In this document: positions 28,973-38,485 of the stretch, in pieces
Position numbering within the stretch: position 1 is the stretch's first letter
Layout of the letters: the number at the start of each line of letters is the position of its first letter
Source of the DNA: Cystobacter ferrugineus
Lineage (GTDB): Bacteria > Myxococcota > Myxococcia > Myxococcales > Myxococcaceae
DNA: 64,000 nt
Direction of reading: 5' to 3'
Assembly (NCBI RefSeq): GCF_001887355.1
Contig: NZ_MPIN01000001.1
Location: forward strand, 969,932 to 1,033,931
Translations under genes and position numbers: made by a program
Notes under the pieces: model-generated
What the model was told of the DNA's origin: nothing
Databases searched by the model: none
Seen by the model: only the letters and a program-made list of their open reading frames with translations

Positions 28973-29717
28973 GGGGCGAGGGAGCGACATCCTCCGCTCG
29001 GGGCCCCCGTGAGACAAGGTCCACGCGCCGGTCGAGCAACTGCTCGAGGTGCTCCAGGACGAAGTCCTCCCGGGGCTCGCGCTCCTCGAGCGAGGGCGTC
29101 ACGTGGAGGAGCCATCGCGTGAGTGCGGCCTGCCCCTAGAGAGAGGGAATCGGTTCCACGGCCGGCCGGGTGACGGGCCCGTCCTGATAACCCGCCGCGG
29201 CCTTCCAGGTGCGCAGCCGGCGGAGCAGATCCAGGTGGGTGATCGCCAGCACGTCCACTCCGCCCAGCACGTCGAGCGCGTATCGGGCGAGCACCGCGTC
29301 GAACCAGCCGTAGCGGACCTGGCCCTGCCAGTCATTGAGCGTGTTGTGCTCGGAGAGCAGCGGCCGCAATTCCTCCGTCTCCGTGGGCAGCGGTCCCGCA
29401 CCGTGGCGCACCATGTGGCTGCGCAGCACGCCCACCCGTTCAATCTCCAGGTCCACGCCACTCTCGGCGATGAGGCCGAGTGCGTTGTCCGCGGTGCAGC
29501 GGGACCAGGTGGTGTACGGGTGGAAACCCCGCCACTCGTCGAGCAGCACGCCCTGCGCTCCCTCGAACACCGTGGCGGGAGCCTCGGCCATCCAGCGCGC
29601 GAGCAGGGTGTCCGCGGCCACGAGTCCGAGCGTCTCCAGCCGCTTCGCCCGCTCCATACGCGCTCGGCCATGGGCGTTCTCTCCTGGGGGCAGCGGCCCC
29701 CGAGGATAGCCGCTCAA
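28932..29717 (-). pseudogene. purA: Adenylosuccinate synthetase-like remnant with in-frame amber codon
   Basis: The frame encodes the middle and end of a PurA-like protein: TVFEGAQGVLLDEW, HPYTTWSRCTADN, VLRSHMVRHGAGPLPTE and HNTLNDWQGQVRYGWFD match GTP-dependent adenylosuccinate synthetases. The N-terminal third with the GDEGKGK loop is missing, and the next gene ends only 14 bp away. A TAG at 29136-29138 interrupts the frame, but the same frame continues with LTRWLLHVTPSLEE and VDLVSRGPRAEDV, which fits the normal C-terminal part, before a TGA at 28932-28934. The extension runs under the 3' end of the convergent immunity gene. The gene is therefore dead in two ways; a functional purA must be elsewhere. 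Confidence 0.75.
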
Positions 29718-29730
29718 CGCGCGAGCCGGC

Positions 29731-30777
29731 TCACTTGCGCAGGCTGGCGATGTCGATCACGAAGCGGTAGCGCACGTCGCTCTTGATCATGCGCTCGTAG
29801 GCCTCGTTGATCTTCTGGACGGGGATGACCTCGATGTCCGCGGCCACGTTGTGCTTGCCGCAGAAGTCGAGCATCTCCTGGGTCTCGCGGATGCCGCCGA
29901 TGAGCGAGCCGGCGAGCCGGCGCCGGCGGAAGACGAGGGGTCCGGCGGCCAGGGGGACGGGAGCCTCGGGTAGGCCCACGAGCACCATGGTGCCATCCAC
30001 CTTCAGCAGGTTGAGGTAGGCGTTGTAGTCGTGCGGGGCGGAGACGGTGTCGAGGATGAAGTTGAAGGAGCCCGCGAGCTTCTTGAACGTGTCCTTGTCG
30101 GACGTGGCGGCGAAGTGCCTGGCGCCCAGGGCGAGCGCGTCCTCGCGCTTCTTCTCCGAGGTGCTCAGCACGGTGACCTCGGCGCCCATCTCCTTGGCGA
30201 GCTTCACGCCCATGTGGCCGAGTCCGCCCAGGCCCACCACGGCCACCTTGTCCCCGGCCTTCACGCCGAAGTGGCGCAGGGGCGAGTACGTGGTGATGCC
30301 CGCGCACAAGAGCGGCGCGGCGCGGTCCAGCGGGAGGTTGTCGGGGATGCGCAGCACGTACTGCTCGTTCACCGTGATGCGGGTGGAGTAGCCACCCTGG
30401 GTGACGGTGCCCTGACGATCCTTGGCGTTGTACGTGCCCACCATGCCCCGGTCGCAGTACTGCTCCTCGCCCGCCTGGCAGTTGGTGCACTCGCGGCAGG
30501 AGTCCACGAAACAGCCCACGCCCACGGAGTCGCCGACCTTGTAGCGGGTGACGGACTTGCCCACCTGGGCGACCTTCCCGACGATCTCATGGCCGGGCAC
30601 GAGCGGGTACATCGCCTTGCCCCACTCGTCGCGCACCGTGTGGATGTCCGAGTGGCACACGCCACAGAAGAGGATGTCGATGAGCACGTCGTGAGGGCCG
30701 GGCTCGCGGCGCTCGAACGAGAAGGGTGCCAGGGGGGCCTTGGCGCTGGGGGCGGCGTAGGCTTGAACGGTCGGCAT
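29731..30777 (-). CDS. NAD(P)-dependent zinc alcohol dehydrogenase (YahK/CAD-like)
   Basis: A 348-residue zinc alcohol dehydrogenase that should interconvert aldehydes and primary alcohols. It has the catalytic-zinc residues in [10 protein letters not shown] and PGHEIVG, the complete structural-zinc loop [15 protein letters not shown], and the nucleotide motif [10 protein letters not shown]. The order and spacing fit the cinnamyl-alcohol-dehydrogenase-like branch. The ATG at 30777 is preferred because the upstream frame has no homology and GGAGAG lies 8 bases before it. It appears to be a single-gene unit; the region to the next gene (30868-30963) holds nothing else clear. Confidence 0.9.
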   Translation of the reverse strand: MPTVQAYAAPSAKAPLAPFSFERREPGPHDVLIDILFCGVCHSDIHTVRDEWGKAMYPLVPGHEIVGKVAQVGKSVTRYKVGDSVGVGCFVDSCRECTNCQAGEEQYCDRGMVGTYNAKDRQGTVTQGGYSTRITVNEQYVLRIPDNLPLDRAAPLLCAGITTYSPLRHFGVKAGDKVAVVGLGGLGHMGVKLAKEMGAEVTVLSTSEKKREDALALGARHFAATSDKDTFKKLAGSFNFILDTVSAPHDYNAYLNLLKVDGTMVLVGLPEAPVPLAAGPLVFRRRRLAGSLIGGIRETQEMLDFCGKHNVAADIEVIPVQKINEAYERMIKSDVRYRFVIDIASLRK

Positions 30778-30963
30778 GAAGAAGACTCTCCGAAAGGTGA
30801 AGGAACAACACGGCATGCGCCGGATCGACTCTCGGACCCAAGGGCGCCGCGGGACACTAACGGGCACCGCTGGAGGGGGCCCTGAAAGAATGTGAGATCA
30901 TGAGTGCTCGCGTGCTTATACGTGCGAGCGCTCAGTACCGGGGGTGCGGCTGACGCCGGGCCG

Positions 30964-32697
30964 TCAGTGGCCGCCGTCCGTGGGGGCGGCGGGTGCCTTG
31001 TCTTCCGGCTCTTCCACGCCGACGTTGCCGGCGTTCACGAGCTCCGAGTCGTCGCGCAGGAAGACCTGGGCGCTGGCGCTGACCTCGTCCGGGGTCATCC
31101 CGGTGAGGACCACGCTCGCGGTGCGGGCTCGGCTGGCGAGCGCCGTCTCGCCGAGCGCTCCGTGGATGCGGGTGAGCGCGATGTGGATTTCCGGATCGAA
31201 CGGATCCGAGGAGAGCGCATCCAGGTAGGACTGGCGGGCCTTCTGGTAGTCCTCGCGGTGCAGGAAGATGCGGCCCAGGTGCACGTTCGTGGTCGGAGAG
31301 CCCGGGTGCACGCGCAGCGAGCCGCGCAGCACCTGCTCCGCCTCGTCCAGCCGTCGCAGCTCCAGGAGCGCGAGCGCGTACTTGTTGGACACGGACTCGT
31401 ACTTGTCGCCCACGAGCTTGTGCGCGCGCGAGTACTCCTCGGCGGCGGCCTTGATGCGGTTGCGCTCGCGCATGAGCTCGCCCAGGTGGGCGAACTTGCG
31501 CGCCGGTATCTCCGTCACCTCCGCGAAGTCGCCGAAGGAGATCTCCCGTCCCTTCTTCTTGTCGTCCGGCTCCTTGGCGTTCTCCTTGAGCACGACTTCC
31601 TCGGGCGGCAGCAGCTCCTGGGGGAAGGGCTGCTGCTTGATGTGCGCGAGCCAGTTCTTCTCGAACTGGGCGAAGGACATGTCCGTGGCGCCCTCCACCG
31701 CCTTGCGGTCCTGTTTGCCATCGCGCAGGCCGAGGATGATGTCGCGCAGGCCCTTGTTGCCCTGGGTCTTGTAGACGTAGTCCATGGCGAAATAGACCTC
31801 GGCGAAGGCGGTGGCGGCGTCCTCGGCGGTGGGCAGCATGGCGATGGAGGGGTGCATCTTCTCGAAGGGGATGAGCTTGTCCTCCTTCACCCGCCGCCCG
31901 AGCAGCGCCAGCGTGGAGGGCGTCATGGCGAGCCCTGGCTTGCCGCGCCAGCGCGACTCGAGGAACTTGGCCAGGCCCTCGTGCAGCCAGATGGGCACGG
32001 TGTTGTGGCTCATCTGGCTGACCACCAGGTGGATGTACTCGTGCGCGAGCGTGTCCTGCCAGTCGTAGCCGCGCGCCACGGCCTTGGGGCTCGTCACCAT
32101 GAGCTTGTTGAACTTGCAGATGGCGATGGTGCCCGTCGTCTGGATCTGCTGATAGGTGAGGGTGCTCACCTTGGACAGCTCGCGCGCGTTGTTCACCACC
32201 TCCACGCGCACCTTGCCCGGAGGCCGGTGGCCCAGGTCCTCGGCGAGCGCGCGGTGGATGGACTCCAGCGTCTCCAGCGCGTAGGGCGCCAGCACCTCGT
32301 CCTTGCCCGGAGGGTAGTAGAAGATGAAGTGCTCGCTCTCCACGGAGCGGTGGCCCTTGACGATGTCGCGCGTGTCCTTGGCCAGCCGCAGGTAGCTGCC
32401 CGGCTTGTCCTCGATGCGCGACTTCTGCAGGAGCTCCACCGCCTCCGGGTAGTTGCCCTCCTCGAAGGCCACGCGGCCCTGGTAGTACTTGAGCGGCTCG
32501 ATGTCCTCCGGGACGAGGCCCTCGAGCGCCGTCAGCTCGCGGCGCGCCGTGGGCACGTCCCAGTTGTCCAGCGCCGACTCCACCTTGCCCAGCCGATCCT
32601 TGAGCTCGTTCTTCGACGACTCCTCGGCGCGCGCGCCCAGGGGGGCGCTCAGCACCAGCGCCAGCAGCAACAGGGATGTGCTCGCGGCACGCGTCAT
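30964..32697 (-). CDS. Exported peptidase-MA-like metalloprotease with TPR repeats
   Basis: A 577-residue protein with a signal peptide (cleavage probably after GARA). Residues about 40-110 are TPR-like helices. The zinc-protease core has HEYIH (219-223) and a downstream Glu in WLHEGLAKFLE, the HExxH plus Glu arrangement of gluzincins in the peptidase-MA family. Residues 390-530 hold more TPR-like repeats (YALALLELRRLDEAE). The ATG at 32697 overlaps the stop of the DUF4175 gene as TGATG; a GTG at 32700 is also possible. Coupling to the DUF4175 gene suggests a shared envelope function. The natural substrate is unknown. Confidence 0.83.
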   Translation of the reverse strand: MTRAASTSLLLLALVLSAPLGARAEESSKNELKDRLGKVESALDNWDVPTARRELTALEGLVPEDIEPLKYYQGRVAFEEGNYPEAVELLQKSRIEDKPGSYLRLAKDTRDIVKGHRSVESEHFIFYYPPGKDEVLAPYALETLESIHRALAEDLGHRPPGKVRVEVVNNARELSKVSTLTYQQIQTTGTIAICKFNKLMVTSPKAVARGYDWQDTLAHEYIHLVVSQMSHNTVPIWLHEGLAKFLESRWRGKPGLAMTPSTLALLGRRVKEDKLIPFEKMHPSIAMLPTAEDAATAFAEVYFAMDYVYKTQGNKGLRDIILGLRDGKQDRKAVEGATDMSFAQFEKNWLAHIKQQPFPQELLPPEEVVLKENAKEPDDKKKGREISFGDFAEVTEIPARKFAHLGELMRERNRIKAAAEEYSRAHKLVGDKYESVSNKYALALLELRRLDEAEQVLRGSLRVHPGSPTTNVHLGRIFLHREDYQKARQSYLDALSSDPFDPEIHIALTRIHGALGETALASRARTASVVLTGMTPDEVSASAQVFLRDDSELVNAGNVGVEEPEDKAPAAPTDGGH

Positions 32698-35600
32698 CAC
32701 TTCACCAGCTCCTCGTAGTAGCGCTTCACCTGATCCCGGTACTTCTCCGGCGTGCCTTCCTTCATGGCGTCGAGCAGGTCCTTCCGGAACTCGCGCGGTG
32801 CCTGGTAGGCCTCCTCGTCGGGGATCTCCACCTTGTCGCGCGGATCCTGGCCGTTGCCCTGTCCGCGCCCCGAGCCCATGCCCATGGGCAGCGGCAGCCC
32901 GCGCCCCTTGCCCTTGCGCTGCTGGCTCTCCTTCATCTGCTTCTGGAACTGGCGCAGGCCCTCGAGCGCCGCCTGCTGCTCGCCGTGGCCCCGGTTGGCG
33001 TCCTTGCCCTGCATGCGCTGCGCGGCCTCGCCCATGCGCCGGCCAATCTCCTCCATCTGCTCGCCGGCCTCCTGGCCGAACAGGGGCGCCATCTGCTCCA
33101 TCTCCTCCATCTGCTGGCGCAGACCCTTGGACTGTTGCTCCAGCGCCTGCTGCTCCTCGGCGAGCTGCTGCAACTGCTGCTTTTCCTGGGGGCTGAGATG
33201 CGAGCCGGGGGGCGGGAAGAGCGACTGGAGCTTGCGATTGACCTCCTCCATGGTGCGCGCGTCCTCCTCCAACTGCTCGGCGAGTTCCTCCGACTGGCGG
33301 CGCACCGCGGGCGGGTTGCCGTACATCTCGTCCAGCGAGCGCTGCTGCTCACCGTAGTGGGCGAGCTGCTGGGCCGCCTCGGAGGCGCGCTGGGCGGACT
33401 CCGCCGCTAGGTCGTAGTCGTCCACCTTGAGCGCGTTCTTCGCGTTCTCCAGCTCCGACTGGGCCTGTTCCAGCGGGAAGGAGGCGCGGCTGCTGAGCTG
33501 ATCCGGCCGCAGCTCCTGGTAGTCCTTCTGCACCTTCTCGATCTGCCGCTGCAGCTCTTCCTTCATCGCCTTGCCGCGCTCGGCGAGCCGGTCCTGGTTC
33601 TGCTTCTTGGCTTGATCGCGGATGGACTGGGTGGCGTCGGCCACGCGCTGCTGCTCCTTGGCCGTCTTCTCCAGGTCGCTCATGAACTGGCCGAACTTCT
33701 GCGTGAGCTCGGGGAACTGCTCGCCGCCGAACTCCTCCTGCGCGTCGTTGAGGCCGTTGAGCATCTCGTCCATCTGCATGGACAGCTCCTGGAGCTTGGC
33801 GAGCGCCTCGTCCGTCTTGCCCTCGCGCATGAGCCGCTCCACGTCATCCAGCGCGCTCTGCATGTCCTGGTCCTTCATCATGTCCTGAAGGGCCTCGGCG
33901 TTGAGGTGCTCGTCGCGGATGCCCCGGCGCAGCTCGGCCATGCGCTGCATCAGCTCCTCGATGCGCGCGCGCATCTGCTGGATCTGCTGCATCACCTGCT
34001 CGCGCGTCTGCTCGTCGGGCTTGGACTTGTACTCCTCGATGAGGTTGGCCAGCTCCCGGCGCTCGTTGGCGAGCTGCTTGGCCAGCTCCTGCAGCGCCTC
34101 GAGCTTCTGCCGGTCCAGGAGCGACTCCAGGTAGAGCACGTCCTTCTCCAGCTCGGTGATCTCCTCGGAGACGAGCGCGCCCAGGCGCTCGCCGACGCCG
34201 AAGTCATTGCCGGCCTGGCGCTGCTGGGTGCGCTGGTAGACGCGGCGGAAGTCCGAGGTGGCGCGCACGCGCTGGCCCAGCGTGCTGGCGATGTTGGTGA
34301 GCGCGGTGACGAGCTCGGCCGGGGTGTCGCGCTCGCGGCGCAGCTCCTGGGCGAGCGTGCCCAGGTCCGCCACCAGCGTCTGGCCACTCGTGTCCACCGC
34401 CTGCGCGGCGAGCACCTTCTTCACGTCCCGTACCTTCTCCCGCTCGGGGCCCTCGAGCCGGTCGGCCAGGTGGTCCACCATGCGGCCCCAGAGCGCCTCG
34501 ACCTTCTGCAGCGCGGCGCGCAGGTGCTCGGCGGCGCTGTAGACGCGCAGCACCTGGGTGCGGCTCACGCCCCGCTTGGGGCCCTCCACCGCGTCGTTGT
34601 CCCGGGCCTCGATGAAGTAGGAGATGCGGTCTCCCGGCTGCACCTTCAGCGTGCCGAGGTTCCAGTTGTAGGTACCCTTGTCGCGGCGGCCATCCTGGCG
34701 GGGCAGGGGGATGCGCGACTCCTCCTTGGATCCCGGCACGCGGAAGACGAGCGCGAGGCCATTGAGGCCATAGTCGTCGCTGGCCTCGTACTTGAGCACC
34801 ACCTGCTGGCCGGGATCGATCTCGAGCTCCGCCGCGGGTGTGAGGAGCTGCACCTGGGGCGGGGCGTCCGCCTCCACGTTGAGCGGGATGTCCGGCCCGG
34901 TGGCCAGGGGCGCGCGGCCGGTGTCGTAGAAGACGAAGTGGTAGCTGCCCGCCTTCTTCGCCACGAAGGAGCCCACCAGCTCGCGCTTGTCCGTGACGGT
35001 GAGCGGGAGCACCTCGCCGTTGACGACCAGCTCCGCGCGCTGCACCTCCCGGTCCGAGCGCGTCTTGAGCTGCACCTCGGTGCCCGCCGGAGCGCTCACC
35101 TCGCCGTTGGTGCCCGGCACGGTGCGCGGGGTGAGCCCCGTGTACGCCGGGTAGCGGTAGGTGATCTCGATGTCGCCGGTGATGGGCTCGCGCGTCTCGG
35201 CCTGGGCGACGGGGTTGAGCGACTCGAGCGCCTTGTTCCACCCCAGGCGCCAGTGCGCACCGGCGAGCAGGAGCACGCACGCCAGCACGAGCACCGTCCC
35301 GCCGAGCACGAGCCCCGCCTGCTTCACCCGCGAGCCATCCACCACCCGGCCCACGTCCACGTGCCGCACGCGCGCGTCCATCTGGCGCAGGAAGGCGTCG
35401 GCGAGGGTGGCGGAGTGGCCCGGCTGCCGGTCCTGCTCCCGGGCCAGCTCCACCGCGGCGAGCACGTCCAGCGACAGGGCGGGCTGGCGCTCGCCGATGA
35501 GGCGCGCGGTCCGGAAGTCATCGCCCACGGTGCGCAGGGAGAGCCCGACGCCGAAGCCCACGGCGAGCAGCGCGCCCGCCACGGGCGCGAGCATCATCAC

Positions 35601-35849
35601 CCAGCGGCCTCCCGTGGGCGTGGCCAGGGCGAGGAAGCCTCCGGCCACCCACAACCCGAGGCACAGCGCCACTCCGAGCAGCGCGCCCTGGAACCAGAGC
35701 TGACGGCGTTGGCGCGCGCGCACCGCGGCCAGCAACTCCACGACGCCCGAGGGGCGCGGCCCGAGGGAGCGCACCGCGGGAGGCGCCGGGGGCGGAGGCG
35801 GTGGAGGAGGAAGTTCGGGACCTGTGGGCTGCGGGGGTTCTAGGTTCAC
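32697..35849 (-). CDS. DUF4175-like large membrane and coiled-coil protein
   Basis: A 1050-residue protein anchored by two hydrophobic pairs near residues 50-105 and one at about 178-200. After a proline-rich start come a periplasmic beta region (residues 220-420, with ITYRYPAYTGL and KYEASDDYGLNGLALVFRV) and then about 550 residues of charged, Gln/Glu-rich coiled coil. The end is Gly/Gln-rich and basic. This matches the DUF4175 layout, a family of large envelope proteins without established function. It is translationally coupled to the peptidase-MA gene, whose product is also exported. The antisense strand is open for 743 codons because of codon bias; that is a shadow. Confidence 0.85.
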   Translation of the reverse strand: MNLEPPQPTGPELPPPPPPPPAPPAVRSLGPRPSGVVELLAAVRARQRRQLWFQGALLGVALCLGLWVAGGFLALATPTGGRWVMMLAPVAGALLAVGFGVGLSLRTVGDDFRTARLIGERQPALSLDVLAAVELAREQDRQPGHSATLADAFLRQMDARVRHVDVGRVVDGSRVKQAGLVLGGTVLVLACVLLLAGAHWRLGWNKALESLNPVAQAETREPITGDIEITYRYPAYTGLTPRTVPGTNGEVSAPAGTEVQLKTRSDREVQRAELVVNGEVLPLTVTDKRELVGSFVAKKAGSYHFVFYDTGRAPLATGPDIPLNVEADAPPQVQLLTPAAELEIDPGQQVVLKYEASDDYGLNGLALVFRVPGSKEESRIPLPRQDGRRDKGTYNWNLGTLKVQPGDRISYFIEARDNDAVEGPKRGVSRTQVLRVYSAAEHLRAALQKVEALWGRMVDHLADRLEGPEREKVRDVKKVLAAQAVDTSGQTLVADLGTLAQELRRERDTPAELVTALTNIASTLGQRVRATSDFRRVYQRTQQRQAGNDFGVGERLGALVSEEITELEKDVLYLESLLDRQKLEALQELAKQLANERRELANLIEEYKSKPDEQTREQVMQQIQQMRARIEELMQRMAELRRGIRDEHLNAEALQDMMKDQDMQSALDDVERLMREGKTDEALAKLQELSMQMDEMLNGLNDAQEEFGGEQFPELTQKFGQFMSDLEKTAKEQQRVADATQSIRDQAKKQNQDRLAERGKAMKEELQRQIEKVQKDYQELRPDQLSSRASFPLEQAQSELENAKNALKVDDYDLAAESAQRASEAAQQLAHYGEQQRSLDEMYGNPPAVRRQSEELAEQLEEDARTMEEVNRKLQSLFPPPGSHLSPQEKQQLQQLAEEQQALEQQSKGLRQQMEEMEQMAPLFGQEAGEQMEEIGRRMGEAAQRMQGKDANRGHGEQQAALEGLRQFQKQMKESQQRKGKGRGLPLPMGMGSGRGQGNGQDPRDKVEIPDEEAYQAPREFRKDLLDAMKEGTPEKYRDQVKRYYEELVK

Positions 35850-36000
35850 GCTGTCTCGTCCGCTCGGTCGTGTGGCAACCCCCGACAGGGTCGCCTATTT
35901 CCGATCTGTAGCAGGCTCGAGCGCGTGGCGCGCTGTCATGCACCCCGAGCGGTCGTGCTTCCGCCGCCCGTGTCCGCCGTTGGAAGCTTGGGGCGGCCGT

Positions 36001-36648
36001 TCAGCGCTGGGGCGAGGGGTTGGCCGGTGCATCGGCGGCCGGCGGCACGACCGCTTCCTCCTTGGTCAGCGAGGGGCTCTGGGCGTACTCGCCCGGCGAA
36101 TCCGCTCCGCCCAGTTCCTCGGCGAGCGCCATCAGGGCCTCCTGGGCGGCCTGGAGCCGGGGGCGCGACAGACGAGAGAGCACCCGCTCCACGGCGGCCT
36201 CCACGGTCCCCGTGGCGGGTATATCCATGGTGCGGCCCGTCTCGGTGAGGGCGAAGAGGGCCTTGCGTCCGTCGAGCGGATCCGACTTGCGCTCGAGCAG
36301 CCCCCGCTTCTCCATGCGCTTGAGCACGCCGGTGAGCGTGCTGGGGTGCACGTGCATGATATGCGCGAGCCGGCCCGCGGTGATGCCGGGAAAACGCCCC
36401 ACCAACCGGAGCACCAGCCGCTGCGGACCCGTCAGGCCCAGCGTGGACTCCATGCGCTTGGAGGTGGACTGCAAACCGTGGTCGACCGCCCACAGCAGTC
36501 GCATGAACTCCAGGACCTCGCCCAGTGGGGCCTTGTTGTCCCTGCCCGCGGTGGGCGACTCAGCCACTTCGTCGATTGGCTTCATTTCTACAGTGTCCCT
36601 GAATTCTACCGATGATCGCCTGTCCCGGCGCTGCACGGAGTTACGCAT
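36001..36648 (-). CDS. MarR family transcriptional regulator
   Basis: A 215-residue winged-helix DNA-binding protein. The MarR core spans residues about 45-150: LGLTGPQRLVLRLVGRFPGITAGRLAHIMHVHPSTLTGVLKRMEKRGLLERKSDPLDGRKALFALT includes the recognition helix and the wing with the DxR motif. Unstructured tails lie on both sides. The ATG at 36648 has AGGA about 7 bases upstream; an ATG at 36585 would remove 21 residues. TTCTAC occurs twice (36588 and 36604) near the second start and may be part of an operator. The gene is divergent from a methyltransferase gene at 36845. Ligand and targets are unknown. Confidence 0.88.
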   Translation of the reverse strand: MRNSVQRRDRRSSVEFRDTVEMKPIDEVAESPTAGRDNKAPLGEVLEFMRLLWAVDHGLQSTSKRMESTLGLTGPQRLVLRLVGRFPGITAGRLAHIMHVHPSTLTGVLKRMEKRGLLERKSDPLDGRKALFALTETGRTMDIPATGTVEAAVERVLSRLSRPRLQAAQEALMALAEELGGADSPGEYAQSPSLTKEEAVVPPAADAPANPSPQR

Positions 36649-36844
36649 CCAAGTCCTACCTGTTCTGAAAAATCAATACCTTGGCGCTCCCAGGATCTTC
36701 CGGGGCCGTCCTTGGGCGGGGTGCCCACCGAGTGACGGAACGAGAGTTCGTTGAGTTCCCTACGACTTCACGTTTGGAGGATTCTGCCGGTCACCCGGCA
36801 TCCCTCGGGAGCGGGCCGGACATGTGGGAGAAGGGCTCCTTGGT

Positions 36845-37582
36845 ATGACACCATCCCTGGATTCGGAAGCCCGGAAGCGCGACCAGGAGGACCTGGAGGG
36901 GTTCGAGCTGCCCTTCTTCCAGAAGCTCGTCGTCCTGCTCTGGGCACTGCTGATCAGCATCCTCGCGCGGCTCACGGACCTGGTGCTGCTGCTCGGGCAT
37001 CCCCGGCTGCTGCGGCCCTACCTGGGCATCTGGCTCGCCGAGCGCCTGCATTCACCCTACCGGGCCCGGCGCACGTTCGAGGTGGTGCGGGCGCTGCAGA
37101 GCACGGGTCAGCGCTTCCGGGAGCTCATCTACGGCGAGACACCGTTGCTCACGGCGCTGTGGGCATTCCGGCGGGCGGGGCTGGGTCCGGGCAGCCGGCT
37201 GGTGGACCTGGGGGCGGGGCGGGGGCGGGTGCTCATCGCGGCGCGCTGGCTGGGGGCGGAGGCGGTGGGCGTGGAACTCATCGCCAGCCACGTGGAGAGC
37301 GTGGCGAAGCGGCTCGGGCCCGCGGGCATCACGCTCGTGCAGGGCGACGCGGCCCGGGCGGACCTGAGCGGCGCCACGCACGTCTTCACCAACTGGTTGG
37401 CGCTCGCCCCGGAGACGAAGGCGAAGCTCGTCGAGCGCTTCCGCACCTGCGCGCCCGGCACGCGCTTCATCACGGTGACCCATCCCATCGAGGCCGAGGA
37501 CTTCGTGCGCTGCTCGCGCCACCGGCTGCTCTTCACGTGGGGCTTCGAGTTCGTGTGGATTCACGAGTACCGGCCCGGGTGA
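36845..37582 (+). CDS. Membrane-anchored class I SAM methyltransferase-like protein
   Basis: A 245-residue protein. Residues about 20-55 are hydrophobic (LVVLLWALLISILARLTDLVLLLG), giving one membrane helix. The following domain has the SAM motif LVDLGAGRGRVLIAA, the acidic VGVELIASHVE strand and a later THVFTNWL. The short loop and AGRGR spelling are like those of DOT1/ATP-synthase-Lys methyltransferase-type proteins. An ATG at 36845 is preferred to a GTG at 36824, with GAAGGG upstream. It is divergent from the MarR gene. The substrate, protein or lipid, cannot be told. Confidence 0.78.
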   Translation: MTPSLDSEARKRDQEDLEGFELPFFQKLVVLLWALLISILARLTDLVLLLGHPRLLRPYLGIWLAERLHSPYRARRTFEVVRALQSTGQRFRELIYGETPLLTALWAFRRAGLGPGSRLVDLGAGRGRVLIAARWLGAEAVGVELIASHVESVAKRLGPAGITLVQGDAARADLSGATHVFTNWLALAPETKAKLVERFRTCAPGTRFITVTHPIEAEDFVRCSRHRLLFTWGFEFVWIHEYRPG

Positions 37583-37596
37583 GCGCGGCGCTGAGG

Positions 37597-37872
37597 ATGG
37601 TGGGTGAACGCCGCGCTCGCGAAGAAGCCCTTCTCGCCTTGGAGGCGAACACGCCCGCTCGTCGAACCGTGTGCTGGAGGTTCGCACACCTGTTTCTGGC
37701 CAGTGTCCTGCTCGCGGGTTGTGTCAACGGTCCTCAACGGTTCGTGCGCGGGGAATTGCGTCTCGACTCGGTACGTGCCGCCCAGCTCCGCCATGCGGTC
37801 ATCGTGGGCGAAGTTGCGAGTCCTGTTGCCCCCGCCGCTACTCGGGTCGTGGCGTCCAGCTTCATCCGGTAG
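37597..37872 (+). pseudogene. Lipoprotein leader fragment of a decayed toxin gene
   Basis: This 91-codon frame contains a hydrophobic leader with the lipobox SVLLAGC, then about 45 residues (RFVRGELRLDSVRAAQLR) and a stop. A short lipoprotein of this type would be unusual by itself, but such a leader is how SitA-like toxins begin. The next 500 bases hold pieces of a toxin C-terminus and of an immunity protein in two other frames, so this is best read as the 5' end of a toxin gene that lost its body. The exact start is unsure: a GTG about 24 codons in gives a more usual leader length. Confidence 0.5.
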
Positions 37873-37911
37873 GCCCCGCTTCTGCTCACCCTGCTCAAGA
37901 GTGATGCCGCG

Positions 37912-38190
37912 GTGAGTACTTTCGAGGAGCGCCTCGCGGAGTGCGCCAGACAAGCCGAGCAGCAGGTGAACTCCTCGTTCTTCGGCAACCGCTCCCCGAC
38001 TCGCGCGGAGTGTGGCGAGGAGGTGGATGTGGATGGCTGCGGTGGGCGCATCACCCGGGCCATGCTCCTGGGTCAGCGAAAGCATGCTCTTGCCCTCCAG
38101 TGCGCTCGCGAGGTTCTCGAGCAACTCTGGCCCGCGCCTTTCAGCATCGAGCAGCGCTACCGCTACTATCAGCATGCCGAGATCCTCGAG
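37912..38190 (+). pseudogene. Fragment of a polymorphic-toxin C-terminal domain
   Basis: The frame reads FEERLAECARQAEQQVN, then RITRAMLLGQRKHALALQC and FSIEQRYRYY. This is the start of a toxin domain that I associate with myxobacterial polymorphic toxins and that normally continues with a PDIVxH-type nuclease-like core; that core is missing here. The frame then leaves homology and ends at 38232. It lies between a lipoprotein leader fragment and an immunity-like remnant. The family memory is moderate and was not checked by a search. Confidence 0.5.
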
Positions 38191-38394
38191 ACGGTCAGAG
38201 CGCCTGCTGCTCTCCCTCGGCGAGTGGCCTGATGCCATCGATACCGCGAAGGAGCACCACCTACCTCAATACCTGGCGCTGGCGCACCTGATGGAGCCGT
38301 TCCTCTACGAGCAGCACACCAACAGGTTCTCCGTGGAGAGGGACATCATGCGCCACTGGGTTCGCCATCTGTCCCGAATTGTTGGCGAAACCTG
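38190..38394 (+). pseudogene. C-terminal remnant of a DUF3396-like immunity protein
   Basis: In a second frame the sequence reads LLLSLGEWPDAIDTAKEHH, then YLALAHLMEPFLYEQ and MRHWVRHLSRI before a TGA at about 38392-38394. The length and residue pattern match the last 60 residues of DUF3396-type immunity proteins. It has no start and is joined directly to the toxin fragment, so a deletion seems to have removed the toxin end and the beginning of the immunity gene in one event. Confidence 0.45.
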
Positions 38395-38485
38395 AACAGT
38401 GATGCCCATCCCGGCTCATTGTCTCCGCGTGTCCGCGGACGGATACATCTCCCATGCCGATGACGAGCGGCGAGGGAGAAAGACC

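Noticed and set aside
30904-32718. 604-codon open frame antisense to the peptidase-MA gene
   Set aside because: It is a shadow of a gene with signal peptide, HExxH and TPR repeats.
33612-35843. 743-codon open frame antisense to the DUF4175 gene
   Set aside because: It exactly shadows a well-supported gene; its sequence is Leu/Gly/Arg/His repetitive as expected from antisense of GC-rich codons, without a ribosome site or known motif.
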